Made by a program: the position numbers and the translations under genes
The notes under the pieces: generated by a model
The model's input: the letters and a program-made list of their open reading frames with translations, nothing else
What the model was told of the DNA's origin: nothing
Database searches by the model: none
Source of the DNA: Streptomyces radicis
GTDB taxonomy: Bacteria > Actinomycetota > Actinomycetes > Streptomycetales > Streptomycetaceae
DNA length: 64,000 nt
Direction: 5' to 3'
Assembly (NCBI RefSeq): GCF_003626575.1
Contig: NZ_RBDY01000012.1
Location: forward strand, 122,954 to 186,953
In this document: one piece after another, positions 22,662 through 30,923 of the stretch
Layout of the letters: every line of letters starts with the position of its first letter
How positions within the stretch are numbered: position 1 is the stretch's first letter

Positions 22662-23411
22662 TCAGGCGGGGGTCGCGCCGCCCTTGTTGATCAGACGCGG
22701 CAGGTAACGGAAGCCCACGCCGCCGGCGATCATGGTGGCGGCACCGATGATCAGCAGCGTCTGGTTGGTGGAGGAGCCGGTCTCCGCGAGCTCGCCCTCG
22801 TCTTCCTCGGGGGCGGTGATGTCCTCGGTCGGGTCCTCCTGCTCGATGGGGCTGGTGGCACCCTCGCTGTCCGGGTCGGGGCCGGTGGCGCCCTCGTTCA
22901 CGCCCTGGACGCTGGAGCCACCCTGCTCGGCACCACCCTCCTCGCCGCCGCCCTGCTCGGCGCCACCCTCTTCGCCGCCGCCCTGCTCGGCGCCGCCTTC
23001 CTCACCGCCACCCTGCTCGGCGCCACCTTCCTCGGCACCGCCTTCCTCACCGCCACCCTGCTCGGCGCCACCTTCCTCGGCACCGCCTTCCTCGCCACCA
23101 CCCTGCTCGGCGCCACCTTCCTCGGCACCGCCTTCCTCACCGCCACCCTGCTCGGCGCCACCCTCTTCGGCACCGCCTTCCTCGCCACCACCCTGCTCGG
23201 CGCCACCTTCGGCGCCCTCGACGAGGCCGACGATGCCGCCGTCAGCGCCACCGGCGATGCCGACGATGCTGTTCTCCTGGGTCTCCCGCTGGGTCTTCGA
23301 CTCGGTGTTGCTGGCCGACGCGGTGCCGACCACGGCGATCGAGGCCCCCGCGGCGAACACCGCGGCCGCGGCCACGCGCGCCATGTTGGCGCGAGTCTTC
23401 GGACTGGCCAT
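22662..23411 (-). CDS. Cell-wall-anchored repeat protein (LAETG sortase signal)
   Basis: A 249-residue exported surface protein. Signal peptide (about 1-33, RVAAAAVFAAGASIAVVGTASA), a short spacer, then a low-complexity domain of repeats built from GGAEQGGGEE and GGAEEGGAEQ (about 65-165). An acidic, threonine-rich stretch follows, then the sorting signal LAETG, a hydrophobic helix (TLLIIGAATMIAGGVGF) and a short basic tail. LAxTG is the pattern recognised by class E sortases in Streptomyces. ATG 23411 chosen; an in-frame GTG lies nine bases upstream. Function unknown; the Gly/Glu/Gln repeat resembles a flexible wall spacer. Confidence 0.85.
   Translation of the reverse strand: MASPKTRANMARVAAAAVFAAGASIAVVGTASASNTESKTQRETQENSIVGIAGGADGGIVGLVEGAEGGAEQGGGEEGGAEEGGAEQGGGEEGGAEEGGAEQGGGEEGGAEEGGAEQGGGEEGGAEEGGAEQGGGEEGGAEQGGGEEGGAEQGGGEEGGAEQGGSSVQGVNEGATGPDPDSEGATSPIEQEDPTEDITAPEEDEGELAETGSSTNQTLLIIGAATMIAGGVGFRYLPRLINKGGATPA
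22920..23215 (-). repeat. Intragenic Gly-Glu-Gln repeat region
   Basis: About 295 bases of imperfect 30- and 60-base repeats encoding the GGAEQGGGEE / GGAEEGGAEQ motif inside the LAETG gene. Copies differ mostly at synonymous positions, suggesting selection for the peptide as well as recent expansion. Unit number is likely to vary between strains. Confidence 0.85.
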
Positions 23412-23641
23412 GTGATCCACTACCCCCTGTAGCTGTTCGATGAGTGACAAGGTCCCGTCTGGGGCAGCCTCCCGCAAGGGCAGCGCGGCCGCAGGGAGCC
23501 GTCGGTCTTCCTCACACGGCCCTCGCGCATCACGCACCCCAGAACACAGGCATGCCAAGCGAACAGCTTTCCCGTTGAGCCGACAGTCGTCAAGCAGGAT
23601 GTCCGCTAAATACCAACCCGACGGTGGAAGTTGCGTGAAGG

Positions 23642-24748
23642 TTACTTCTCGCGCTGTTTGCGCCAGCGGATTCCGGCTTCGAGGAAGTCGTCGATATCGC
23701 CGTCCAAAACGGACTGGGGGTTTCCGACTTCGTGTTCCGTCCTGAGGTCCTTGACCATCTGGTACGGCTGAAGGACGTAACTGCGCATCTGGTTCCCCCA
23801 GGAGTTGCCCCCGTCGCCCTTGAGGGCGTCCATCTTGGCCTGCTCCTGGGCCCGTTGGTGCGCGAGCAGCCGGGCCTGGAGGACGCGCATGGCCGCCGCG
23901 CGGTTCTGGATCTGGGACTTCTCGTTCTGGCAGGAGACGACGATGCCGGTCGGCAGGTGGGTCATCCGGACCGCGGAGTCCGTGGTGTTGACGGACTGTC
24001 CGCCGGGGCCCGATGAGCGGAAGACGTCGACCCGGATCTCGTTCTCCGGGATCTCGATGTGGTCGGTCTGCTCCACGACGGGCAGCACCTCGACGCCGGC
24101 GAACGACGTCTGGCGGCGGCCCTGGTTGTCGAAGGGGGAGATGCGCACCATGCGGTGCGTGCCCTGCTCGACGGACAGCGTGCCGTAGGCGTAGGGCGCC
24201 CTGACGGTGAACGTCGTCGACTTGATCCCCGCCTCCTCGGCGTACGACGTGTCGAGCACCTCCGTGGAGTACCCGCGCCGCTCGGCCCAGCGCAGATACA
24301 TGCGCTGGAGCTGCTCGGCGAAGTCGGCCGCGTCGACGCCGCCCGCCTCGGCCCTGATGGAGACCATGGCCTCGCGCTGGTCGTACTCCCCCGAGAGCAG
24401 CGTGCGCACCTCGAGCTCGGCCACGGCCTTGCGCACGGACTCCAGCTCGGCGTCGGCCTCGCGGCGGGCGTCCGCGTCGTCCTCGGACTCGGCCAGCTCG
24501 AAGAGGACCTCCAGGTCCTCGATGCGGCCGTGCAGCTCCTCGGTCTTGCGCAGCTGGCCCTGGAGCAGGGAGAGCCGGCTGGTGACCTGCTGGGCGCGCT
24601 CGGGGTCGTCCCAGAGGGTGGGCACGGCCGCCTGCTCCTCGAGCGCGGCGATGTCAGCCCTCAGCCGGTCGAGGTCGATCACGGCCTCGATGGACTCCAT
24701 GGTGGAGGTGAGGGACTTCAGAGCTTCGGAAACGTCGACGACTGCCAC
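23642..24748 (-). CDS. prfB: Peptide chain release factor 2
   Basis: Class I release factor for UGA and UAA stop codons; 368 residues. The anticodon-like SPF motif (RISPFDNQGRRQTSF) and the catalytic GGQ loop (SGPGGQSVNTTDSAVR) are both present. ATG start. The internal programmed +1 frameshift known from E. coli is absent: the frame is continuous, as in other actinobacteria. It sits between the surface-protein gene and pkaB. Confidence 0.97.
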   Translation of the reverse strand: MAVVDVSEALKSLTSTMESIEAVIDLDRLRADIAALEEQAAVPTLWDDPERAQQVTSRLSLLQGQLRKTEELHGRIEDLEVLFELAESEDDADARREADAELESVRKAVAELEVRTLLSGEYDQREAMVSIRAEAGGVDAADFAEQLQRMYLRWAERRGYSTEVLDTSYAEEAGIKSTTFTVRAPYAYGTLSVEQGTHRMVRISPFDNQGRRQTSFAGVEVLPVVEQTDHIEIPENEIRVDVFRSSGPGGQSVNTTDSAVRMTHLPTGIVVSCQNEKSQIQNRAAAMRVLQARLLAHQRAQEQAKMDALKGDGGNSWGNQMRSYVLQPYQMVKDLRTEHEVGNPQSVLDGDIDDFLEAGIRWRKQREK

Positions 24749-24772
24749 ACCCCCCAGCGTAACCGCTGGGCG

Positions 24773-26059
24773 TCAGGGCTCACCCGGCTCGTCCAGCCGC
24801 TCGACGACCCCGGGGGGAGCGCCGTTGTCCCCGCTGTCGCCGTCGCCGCCGGAGAACAGCAGCCAGCCGCCCACCGCGCCCGCGGCGAGCAGCGCCGCCG
24901 CCGTGACCGCGAGGCGGCGCCTGCGGCGGGCCGCGGCGCCGTGCCGGGCGGAGCCCGCGCGGGGCGCCCCCGCGGGGCGGATGACGCGGGCGGTGCCGTG
25001 GGCCCCGCCGGCCAGCTCGTCGGCGTCGGGGACCCGCATGCGGGTGTGCGTGGCCCGCTCCGAGTCGGGGGCCGCGCCCCGCACCAGCGGAACGGCCACC
25101 CGCTCGGGGCCCTGGTCCTCGTCCGCCGCCCCTGCCGCGTGCGCGGCGGCGGGGGCGGGCTCGGCCTCGGGGGTGGGCTCGGCCAGCGGGTCGCCGATGT
25201 CCAGGGGCGGAAGACCGGCGACGGCGGGCAGCAGCTCGCGGAGCCTGGAGGCCAGCTCGGCGGCGCGCAGCCGGGAGGCGGGCGCCTTGGCGAGGCACTG
25301 CTGGATCAGCTCCCACAGCTCCGCGGGGACGCCGGGCAGCGGGGCCGCGGTCTCGGTCACCTGGCGGCGCAGCACGGCGCCGGGGTGGCCGCCGCCGAAG
25401 GGCGTGAACCCGGCGAGCAGCTCGTACAACACGGTGACCAGCGCGTAGATGTCCACGGCGGCGCGCGGGGGCAGGCCCTCGACGATCTCGGGGGCCATGT
25501 AGTCGGGGGTGCCGACGACGCCGCCCTTGCCGCCGTGCCGGGGCTCGTCGATGAGCTTGGCCACCCCGAAGTCGGTGAGCAGCGCGGTGAATCCGCGTCC
25601 CGCTCCCTCTCCGCGGCCCCCTTCGACGGGGTCGAGCAGGATGTTCTCCGGCTTGACGTCGCGATGGACGATGCCCGCGGCGTGCGCGACGGCCAGGGCG
25701 CTCGCCACCTCGGCGGTGAGCGCGACCGCGTCATGGGGGGCGAGGCGGCGCTCGCGGTCGAGGTGGGCGCGCAGGTCGGGGCCCCTGACCAGGTCCATCA
25801 CGAGGGCGATGTCGCGGCCCTCGGGCCCTTCGGAGACAAGGAGGTCGTGAACGCCGACGATGTGCGGGTGCTCGAGGCCGAGGAGGGCGTGCCGCTCATG
25901 GGCGAAGCGCTCGGCGAGGTCGGGGTCGGCCGCGAGGTCCTCGCGGAGCACCTTGATGGCGACGGGCCCCTCGGGCCCCTCCCCGAGCCACACCGTCCCT
26001 GCGCCGCCGCGGCCGAGGACGCGGTGAGTGGTGTACTGGCCACCGATGTTCCGTGCCAT
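24773..26059 (-). CDS. pkaB: Serine/threonine protein kinase PkaB
   Basis: A 428-residue membrane kinase. The kinase domain (about 8-270) carries GRGGAGTVWLG, VAIKVL, the catalytic loop VHRDVKPENILLD, DFGVAK and the APE motif (DYMAPEIV). A variable linker and one transmembrane helix (about 380-402, LAVTAAALLAAGAVGGWLLF) follow, with a short acidic extracellular tail and no PASTA domains. Gene order (prfB-pkaB-pkaA) matches S. coelicolor SCO2972-SCO2974. Substrates unknown here. Confidence 0.92.
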   Translation of the reverse strand: MARNIGGQYTTHRVLGRGGAGTVWLGEGPEGPVAIKVLREDLAADPDLAERFAHERHALLGLEHPHIVGVHDLLVSEGPEGRDIALVMDLVRGPDLRAHLDRERRLAPHDAVALTAEVASALAVAHAAGIVHRDVKPENILLDPVEGGRGEGAGRGFTALLTDFGVAKLIDEPRHGGKGGVVGTPDYMAPEIVEGLPPRAAVDIYALVTVLYELLAGFTPFGGGHPGAVLRRQVTETAAPLPGVPAELWELIQQCLAKAPASRLRAAELASRLRELLPAVAGLPPLDIGDPLAEPTPEAEPAPAAAHAAGAADEDQGPERVAVPLVRGAAPDSERATHTRMRVPDADELAGGAHGTARVIRPAGAPRAGSARHGAAARRRRRLAVTAAALLAAGAVGGWLLFSGGDGDSGDNGAPPGVVERLDEPGEP

Positions 26060-26147
26060 GGCGTGAGGCTACGACGCCGCTCCGACAGCGGGAGGACGCC
26101 CCGCCCGTTGTGCCCGGTTTTAGTGGGGTGCTCCGGCGAAATTCAAC

Positions 26148-26173
26148 CCCCGGAAGTCGATAAATCTCCGGGG
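26148..26173 (-). terminator. Weak hairpin after pkaA
   Basis: A 7-base stem CCCCGGA/TCCGGGG with a 12-base AT-rich loop directly after the pkaA stop codon. It may partly separate pkaA and pkaB transcription. Confidence 0.35.
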
Positions 26174-27874
26174 TCATTGGTTATTCGAGATGTTCTCCTC
26201 GATCTCCTGGCGCTGCTGATCGGCCTCCTCGATCAGACCCATCCATTCGCGAACGTCGTCGAACCAGTCCTGGGTCGCCTCCCAGAAACTCCGGCCGTCC
26301 GCAATCCAGTCCTGGAGCGGTGTGAAGTTCCACACGAGAAAGCCGATGACCACGAGGATCAGCACCATGAACAGGCAGCCCTTGAGGCAGCCAAGTCCCG
26401 GGATGCGCATGGGGTTCGCGCTGCGTGACCGGGAGCGCGGCTCGCGGTCCCGGCGCGGGGGCTCGGCGTCGCGCCTGCGGGGCTGGGGCTCCTGGTACGG
26501 CGGCGGCACGGGGCGCTGGTACTGCTGCGGCGGCGGGTAGGGCGCCTGGGTCTGCTGGTACTGCGGGGGGTAGCCGTAGCTCTGCTGCTGTTGCGGCTGC
26601 GGCGGGGGGACGGGGCGGCGCTGCGGGCGCCGTTGCGGCTGGCGCTGGGGCGCGCGGTGCAGCGGGTCCTCGCCGGGGGCGACCGGCGGCTGGACGCGGG
26701 TGGGTTCGTTCCGGTCGCGGGCCGCGCGCATCTGGTCCTGCCAGGGGTGCGGGCCATCGGGCTCGGACGGGCCCCCGGCGGGCATGGCGCGGGTGGTGTT
26801 GACGTCGTCGGCCCCGCTCCGGCCCGGCTGGGGCAGGACGCTGGTCGCGGCGAACGGGTCGGGGGCGGCCGAGCCGCCCGGCATCGCGCGGGTGGGCTCG
26901 GCGGACCCGGCGGGCGTGATGCCCGTGCCGACGACGCGGATCGGCGTGGGGTCGGGGGTCAGCAGCGCGGTGACGCCGAGGGCGGCGGTGCGCTGCTCGG
27001 GGGTGGCGTGGTCGGTCAGCCCGGCGGCGACGGTGCGCAGGGCGCGGGCGAGGCTGGCGGCGGCGGGGCGCTCGTCGGCGTTCTTCCGCAGGCAGCAGTC
27101 GATGACGGTCCACAGCGGGCCAGGGACGCCCTCGGGCTGCCTCGGCTCCTCGGTGATGTGCCGCTGGAGCACCTGGAGGGTGCTGCTGCCGCTGAACGGC
27201 GGGTGGCCCGCGACCAGCTCGTACAGCAGGATTCCGGCGGCGTAGACGTCGACGGCGGAGGTCTGGGGGCGGCCCTCGGCGGACTCGGGCGCGACGTACG
27301 AGGGGGTGCCGACGAACTCGTGGGCGCGCGTGACGCCCGGGGAGTCGGCCAGGCGCGCGATGCCGAAGTCGGTGAGCATCGGGCGCAGCGGGCCGTCCTC
27401 GTCGTTCGCGCCCGCCAGCAGGACGTTGGCGGGCTTGAGGTCGCGGTGGACGACGCCCTTGGCGTGCGCGGCGGCGAGCGCGTCGGCGATCTGCGCGGTG
27501 AGCAGGGCGGCGGCGACGGGGCTGAGGGTGCCCCGCTCGTAGAGGTAACGGTGCAGGTCGGGGCCGTCGATCAGGTCCATGACGAGGGCGATCAGCTCGC
27601 CCTCGACGACGAGGTCGCGGGTGCGCACGATGTTGTCGTGGGAGTCGCTGCCGAGGCGCAGCAGGACGGAGCGCTCGCGCAGGAAGCGCATCACGACGTC
27701 GGGGTCGTGGGCCAGCTCCTCCTTCAGCACCTTGACGGCCAGGGGCTCGCCCGCCTGCCCGGTGACCGCCGCCTCGTCCCCGGCGGCCTCGCGCTGCCGC
27801 CCCCGCCAGACGGTGCCGGTCGCGCCGCGCCCGATCGGCTCCTCAAGCAGATACTTGCTGCCTACCGGCCGCAC
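26174..27874 (-). CDS. pkaA: Serine/threonine protein kinase PkaA
   Basis: A 566-residue membrane kinase. The kinase domain (about 1-275) has IGRGATGTVWRG, VHRDLKPANVLL, DFGIARL and YVAPES. A long linker rich in Pro, Gln and Arg follows (QQQQSYGYPPQYQQ region), then one transmembrane helix (LKGCLFMVLILVVIGFLVW) and an acidic C-terminal tail of about 45 residues. GTG 27874 chosen for its GGAG five bases upstream and because the kinase fold starts 8 residues later; an ATG at 27919 is the longer alternative. S. coelicolor PkaA is the likely orthologue. It diverges from the FHA-domain gene, whose phosphothreonine-binding module could read its output (inference). Confidence 0.92.
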   Translation of the reverse strand: MRPVGSKYLLEEPIGRGATGTVWRGRQREAAGDEAAVTGQAGEPLAVKVLKEELAHDPDVVMRFLRERSVLLRLGSDSHDNIVRTRDLVVEGELIALVMDLIDGPDLHRYLYERGTLSPVAAALLTAQIADALAAAHAKGVVHRDLKPANVLLAGANDEDGPLRPMLTDFGIARLADSPGVTRAHEFVGTPSYVAPESAEGRPQTSAVDVYAAGILLYELVAGHPPFSGSSTLQVLQRHITEEPRQPEGVPGPLWTVIDCCLRKNADERPAAASLARALRTVAAGLTDHATPEQRTAALGVTALLTPDPTPIRVVGTGITPAGSAEPTRAMPGGSAAPDPFAATSVLPQPGRSGADDVNTTRAMPAGGPSEPDGPHPWQDQMRAARDRNEPTRVQPPVAPGEDPLHRAPQRQPQRRPQRRPVPPPQPQQQQSYGYPPQYQQTQAPYPPPQQYQRPVPPPYQEPQPRRRDAEPPRRDREPRSRSRSANPMRIPGLGCLKGCLFMVLILVVIGFLVWNFTPLQDWIADGRSFWEATQDWFDDVREWMGLIEEADQQRQEIEENISNNQ

Positions 27875-28276
27875 GTGTGCTCCCTGATGCTTCGCTGGTG
27901 GTGTCGAGACCCGAGCCACCTACTGTAGTGGCGCCTGCCCGGTGGGCGGGCGGCCATGTGTTCGGGGCGGTCCGTGGCCTCGACGGGGTTCCCGCCCGGG
28001 GGGACGCTCGCGCGGCGGCGCGCGGTTGCGAGGGCGGGGAACGCGGCGTTCAGGCCGGGGAGCAGTCCAGAAGCGGTCGAGATGGCGATGGGAAACGCCC
28101 AGAAGCGGTCAATCAAGATCATCGGGGGCCGGGGGCGGAGCGAGCTGTCAGCGGCGGGTGCGAGGATGTTTTCAGCATCACCATCCGATGCGACGACTCG
28201 TGCGGTCGGGCTTGCGCGGTCGGCTCGCGCGGTCGGGGGTGTGGCGGGCGGATGGGCGAGGTGACCGGGAGGGCCG
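27875..28276. other. 402-bp divergent intergenic region, pkaA / FHA gene
   Basis: No convincing gene. It must hold both divergent promoters. A 12-base direct repeat CCAGAAGCGGTC occurs at 28067-28078 and 28099-28110 (32-base period, three helical turns). Three GCGGTCGG elements follow near 28202, 28217 and 28231 at about 14-base spacing. These could be binding sites; no regulator is identified. Confidence 0.45.
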
Positions 28277-30739
28277 ATGCCGATTCAGATCAGGTTGACC
28301 GTTCTCGGACACGGTGACGCCGAAGGCGGCACCGACGTCCAGGTCACCGCCCCCGACGGCACCCCGCTCGACGCGGTGCTCGGCACCCTGGCCACGACGG
28401 TGGCGCCGGGCGCGAGCGTGCCCGCCGTGGTGTTCTGCGAGGACCGGCGGCTCGACCCCAGGCGCACGGCGCTCGGCAGCCCGCCGCTCGTGGACGGCGC
28501 GGTGCTGGCGTTCCACCGGCCGCTCGACGCCGCTCCCGTGCCCGCTCAGGTGCCCGCGACGGTCCTGGTGGTCGCCGGGCCCGACGCGGGCGGCGTCCAC
28601 CTGCTGCGCGGCGGGGAGGCGCGGGTGGGCAGGTCGGCCGAGGCGGATGTGCCGCTCGACGACCCCGACGTCTCGCGGACGCACTGCGCGATAGCGCTCC
28701 ACCCCGACGGGTCCGTGACCGTGACCGACCTCGGCTCGACCAACGGCACGCTGCTCGACGGCGCGCCCGTGCGCCACGGCCCCGTGCCCGTGCGGTCGGG
28801 GGCGCTGCTGCGCATCGGCGAGTCCGTGCTGCGGGTCGTCGCGCGGCGGGCCGCTCCGCCGCCGGTGCCCCCGCGGCCGCCGGCCCAGGTGCCAGCGCAG
28901 CGCGGGGGCGGGCGGCGCGGCCTGGCCGAGTGGGCGCGCGAGCGGCTCGGGGGCGCGGCGCCCGAGGCCGCCGAGCCCGTGCGGCCCGCGCCGGGCGGGG
29001 CGGTGCGCCGCGGTGAGGCGGCCGAGGCCAGGTGGCCCGACCTGGCCGCGGTGCTGCTGATGGCGCTGGACCGGGGGCCCAGGCTGTGGGAGCGCGGCGC
29101 GGCCCACCCCGACGCGTTCACCGTCAGGCTGGGCGCGGCCCAGCAGGCGCCCGACGTGCTGCCGCCCGTCACGGTCTCCCTGACCGACGCGGGCTCGCTC
29201 GGGCTGGTCGGGCCGCGCGAGCGGCTGGCCGGCGTGGCCAGGGCCGTGGTGGCGCAGCTGGCCGCCTCGCACCCGCCGGGCGCGCTCGAGCTGGTGGCGC
29301 TGGCCCCGGGGCGGGCCGACGCGTGGTCGTGGCTCGGCTGGCTGCCGCATGTGCGGCCCGAGCGCGGCCAGGACTGCTCGCTGCTGCTCGGCTTCGACGC
29401 CCGCCAGGTGGCGGCCAGGCTACGGGAGTTGACGCGGCGGCTCGGCGTGCCGGGGGACGGGCGGCGCACGGTCGTGCTGGTCGACGGCGATCCGGGCGGC
29501 GCGGACACCAGGGCGGCCCTCGACCGGCTCGCGGCCGAGGGGCCCGCGGCGGGCATCCACCTCCTCGTGCTGGCCGAGGCGCCGTCGGCCACGGCGTCCT
29601 CGCCGCTGGCCGAGACGCTGGCCGCCGCGTCGGCGGCCGTTCCCGCGCTGCGGGACTGCGGGACGGTCGGGGTGCTGACGGGGCCCGTGGCCACGGCGCT
29701 TCGGCTGGTCGGCGCGGGGGGCGTGCCGGGGCCCACGGCGGGCGCGGACGCGGTGTCCCCGGCGTGGGCCGAGCGGTTCGCGCGGGCGCTCGCCCCCGTG
29801 CGCGAGGACGCGGCCACGCCCCCGCCGCCCTCGGCGAGCGCGCTCCCCGAGAGCTGTCGCCTGCTCGACGCGCTCGAGCTGGCCCGGGTCACCCCGGGGG
29901 CGCTGCGCGAGCGCTGGGCGCGGCGTTCGGGGCTGCCGCTCGTGCTCGGCACGGCGGCCGAGGGGCCGCTCGCGCTCGACCTGGCGGAGGCGCCAGGACC
30001 GGTGGCGGTCGAGGGCGCGCCGGGCTCAGGGCGCACGGAGCTGCTGAGCGCGCTCGCCGCGTCGCTGGCCACCGGGGCGGGCCCGGGAGACCTGTCGCTG
30101 CTGCTGGTCGAGGGCGCGGGCGAGGGGCTGCGGCCCTGTGCGGAGCTGCCGCATGTCACCTCCTACGTGGGGGCGACGGACCCGGTGCGGATGCGGGCGT
30201 TCACCCAGGCGCTGCGCGACGAGCTGAAGCGGCGGGCCGCGGTCGCCGCCGAGGGCGGCCCTGGCGGGGGCGTCGGGGCGCTGCCGTGGCTCGCGGTCCT
30301 CGTGGACGACTTCGACGCGCTGACCTCGCCGCCGCTGGGGGCGCCGGGGCGGCCCGCCGCGGGGTCGGTGGTGCGGGCGCTGGACGCGGTGGTCCAGGAC
30401 GGGCACACGCTGCGGGTGCGGCTGATCGTCGCGGGGGCCCTGCCCGGCGCGGCGATACGCCTGGCGCTGACCGGCGGGCCGGTGGGCCGCGCCGAGCTGC
30501 GGCGGCCCTCGGCCCCCGCCGTTCCGTTCCAGGCGGGCCGGGTCACCGCGCGCATCCCGCGCACCTCGACGCTGCGGCCCACCGTGACGCGGCTCGACTG
30601 GGCCAGGGCCGGGGATCCGCCCGCCCGGCGCCCGGTCAGGGAGCTGGGGAACGGGCCGACCGATGTCGCCCTGCTGGCCAGCGCCGCGGCCCGCGCGGCG
30701 CGGGGCGAGCGCGCCGCCACCCCGGCCACCCTGGTCTGA
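28277..30739 (+). CDS. FHA-domain protein with shortened FtsK/EccC-like region
   Basis: An 820-residue protein. An N-terminal ubiquitin-like segment (about 1-90) precedes an FHA domain (about 115-195, with GRSAEADVPL, SRTHCAI and DLGSTNGT), which binds phosphothreonine. A region similar to the N-terminal part of FtsK/EccC ATPases follows (LGLVGPRERL, WSWLGWLPHVRP). One ATPase-like domain ends the protein. Its Walker A reads GAPGSGRTELL, with Arg in place of the usual Lys, so ATP hydrolysis may be lost; Walker B is LAVLVDDFD. Related FHA-FtsK proteins of type VII-like systems are usually larger and carry two or three ATPase domains. It may be a scaffold responding to PkaA/PkaB (inference). ATG with GGGAGG upstream. 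Confidence 0.85.
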   Translation: MPIQIRLTVLGHGDAEGGTDVQVTAPDGTPLDAVLGTLATTVAPGASVPAVVFCEDRRLDPRRTALGSPPLVDGAVLAFHRPLDAAPVPAQVPATVLVVAGPDAGGVHLLRGGEARVGRSAEADVPLDDPDVSRTHCAIALHPDGSVTVTDLGSTNGTLLDGAPVRHGPVPVRSGALLRIGESVLRVVARRAAPPPVPPRPPAQVPAQRGGGRRGLAEWARERLGGAAPEAAEPVRPAPGGAVRRGEAAEARWPDLAAVLLMALDRGPRLWERGAAHPDAFTVRLGAAQQAPDVLPPVTVSLTDAGSLGLVGPRERLAGVARAVVAQLAASHPPGALELVALAPGRADAWSWLGWLPHVRPERGQDCSLLLGFDARQVAARLRELTRRLGVPGDGRRTVVLVDGDPGGADTRAALDRLAAEGPAAGIHLLVLAEAPSATASSPLAETLAAASAAVPALRDCGTVGVLTGPVATALRLVGAGGVPGPTAGADAVSPAWAERFARALAPVREDAATPPPPSASALPESCRLLDALELARVTPGALRERWARRSGLPLVLGTAAEGPLALDLAEAPGPVAVEGAPGSGRTELLSALAASLATGAGPGDLSLLLVEGAGEGLRPCAELPHVTSYVGATDPVRMRAFTQALRDELKRRAAVAAEGGPGGGVGALPWLAVLVDDFDALTSPPLGAPGRPAAGSVVRALDAVVQDGHTLRVRLIVAGALPGAAIRLALTGGPVGRAELRRPSAPAVPFQAGRVTARIPRTSTLRPTVTRLDWARAGDPPARRPVRELGNGPTDVALLASAAARAARGERAATPATLV

Positions 30740-30787
30740 CAGGTCCGGTGAAGATCGCCCCCTGGCGGTAACATCATGATCACAAAG

Positions 30788-30804
30788 GGCACTTGACATG
30801 TGCC
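30788..30804. promoter_or_regulatory. Inverted repeat overlapping a TTGACA element upstream of the sugar ABC operon
   Basis: GGCAC-N7-GTGCC flanks a TTGACA sequence (30793-30798), a plausible -35 element, about 120 bases upstream of the binding-protein gene. No good -10 could be assigned. Possible operator for a sugar-responsive repressor. Confidence 0.35.
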
Positions 30805-30923
30805 GGACCCTTGCTCGTTCCTCTGGTAGCGCGTAGGAAAGTCCCCCGTAGGACGTGCGGCGTGGCAGGCCCTGCGCTTGGTAGGGCATCGGCCGCACCT
30901 GATTCGGGTGAGGGCGGTGCTCA

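Noticed and set aside
22920..23215. CRISPR-like repeated pattern
   Set aside because: Repeats are in-frame coding repeats without unique spacers.
22732..23415. A Ser/Pro/Ala-rich + strand frame over the repeat protein
   Set aside because: It is the complement of the Gly/Glu/Gln repeats and has no start signal.
23642..24748. Possible programmed frameshift in prfB
   Set aside because: The frame is continuous and no CTTTGA-type slippery stop is seen near the start.
27862..28122. An 86-codon minus-strand frame upstream of pkaA
   Set aside because: No ribosome site, no domain, and it overlaps the pkaA start and promoter region.
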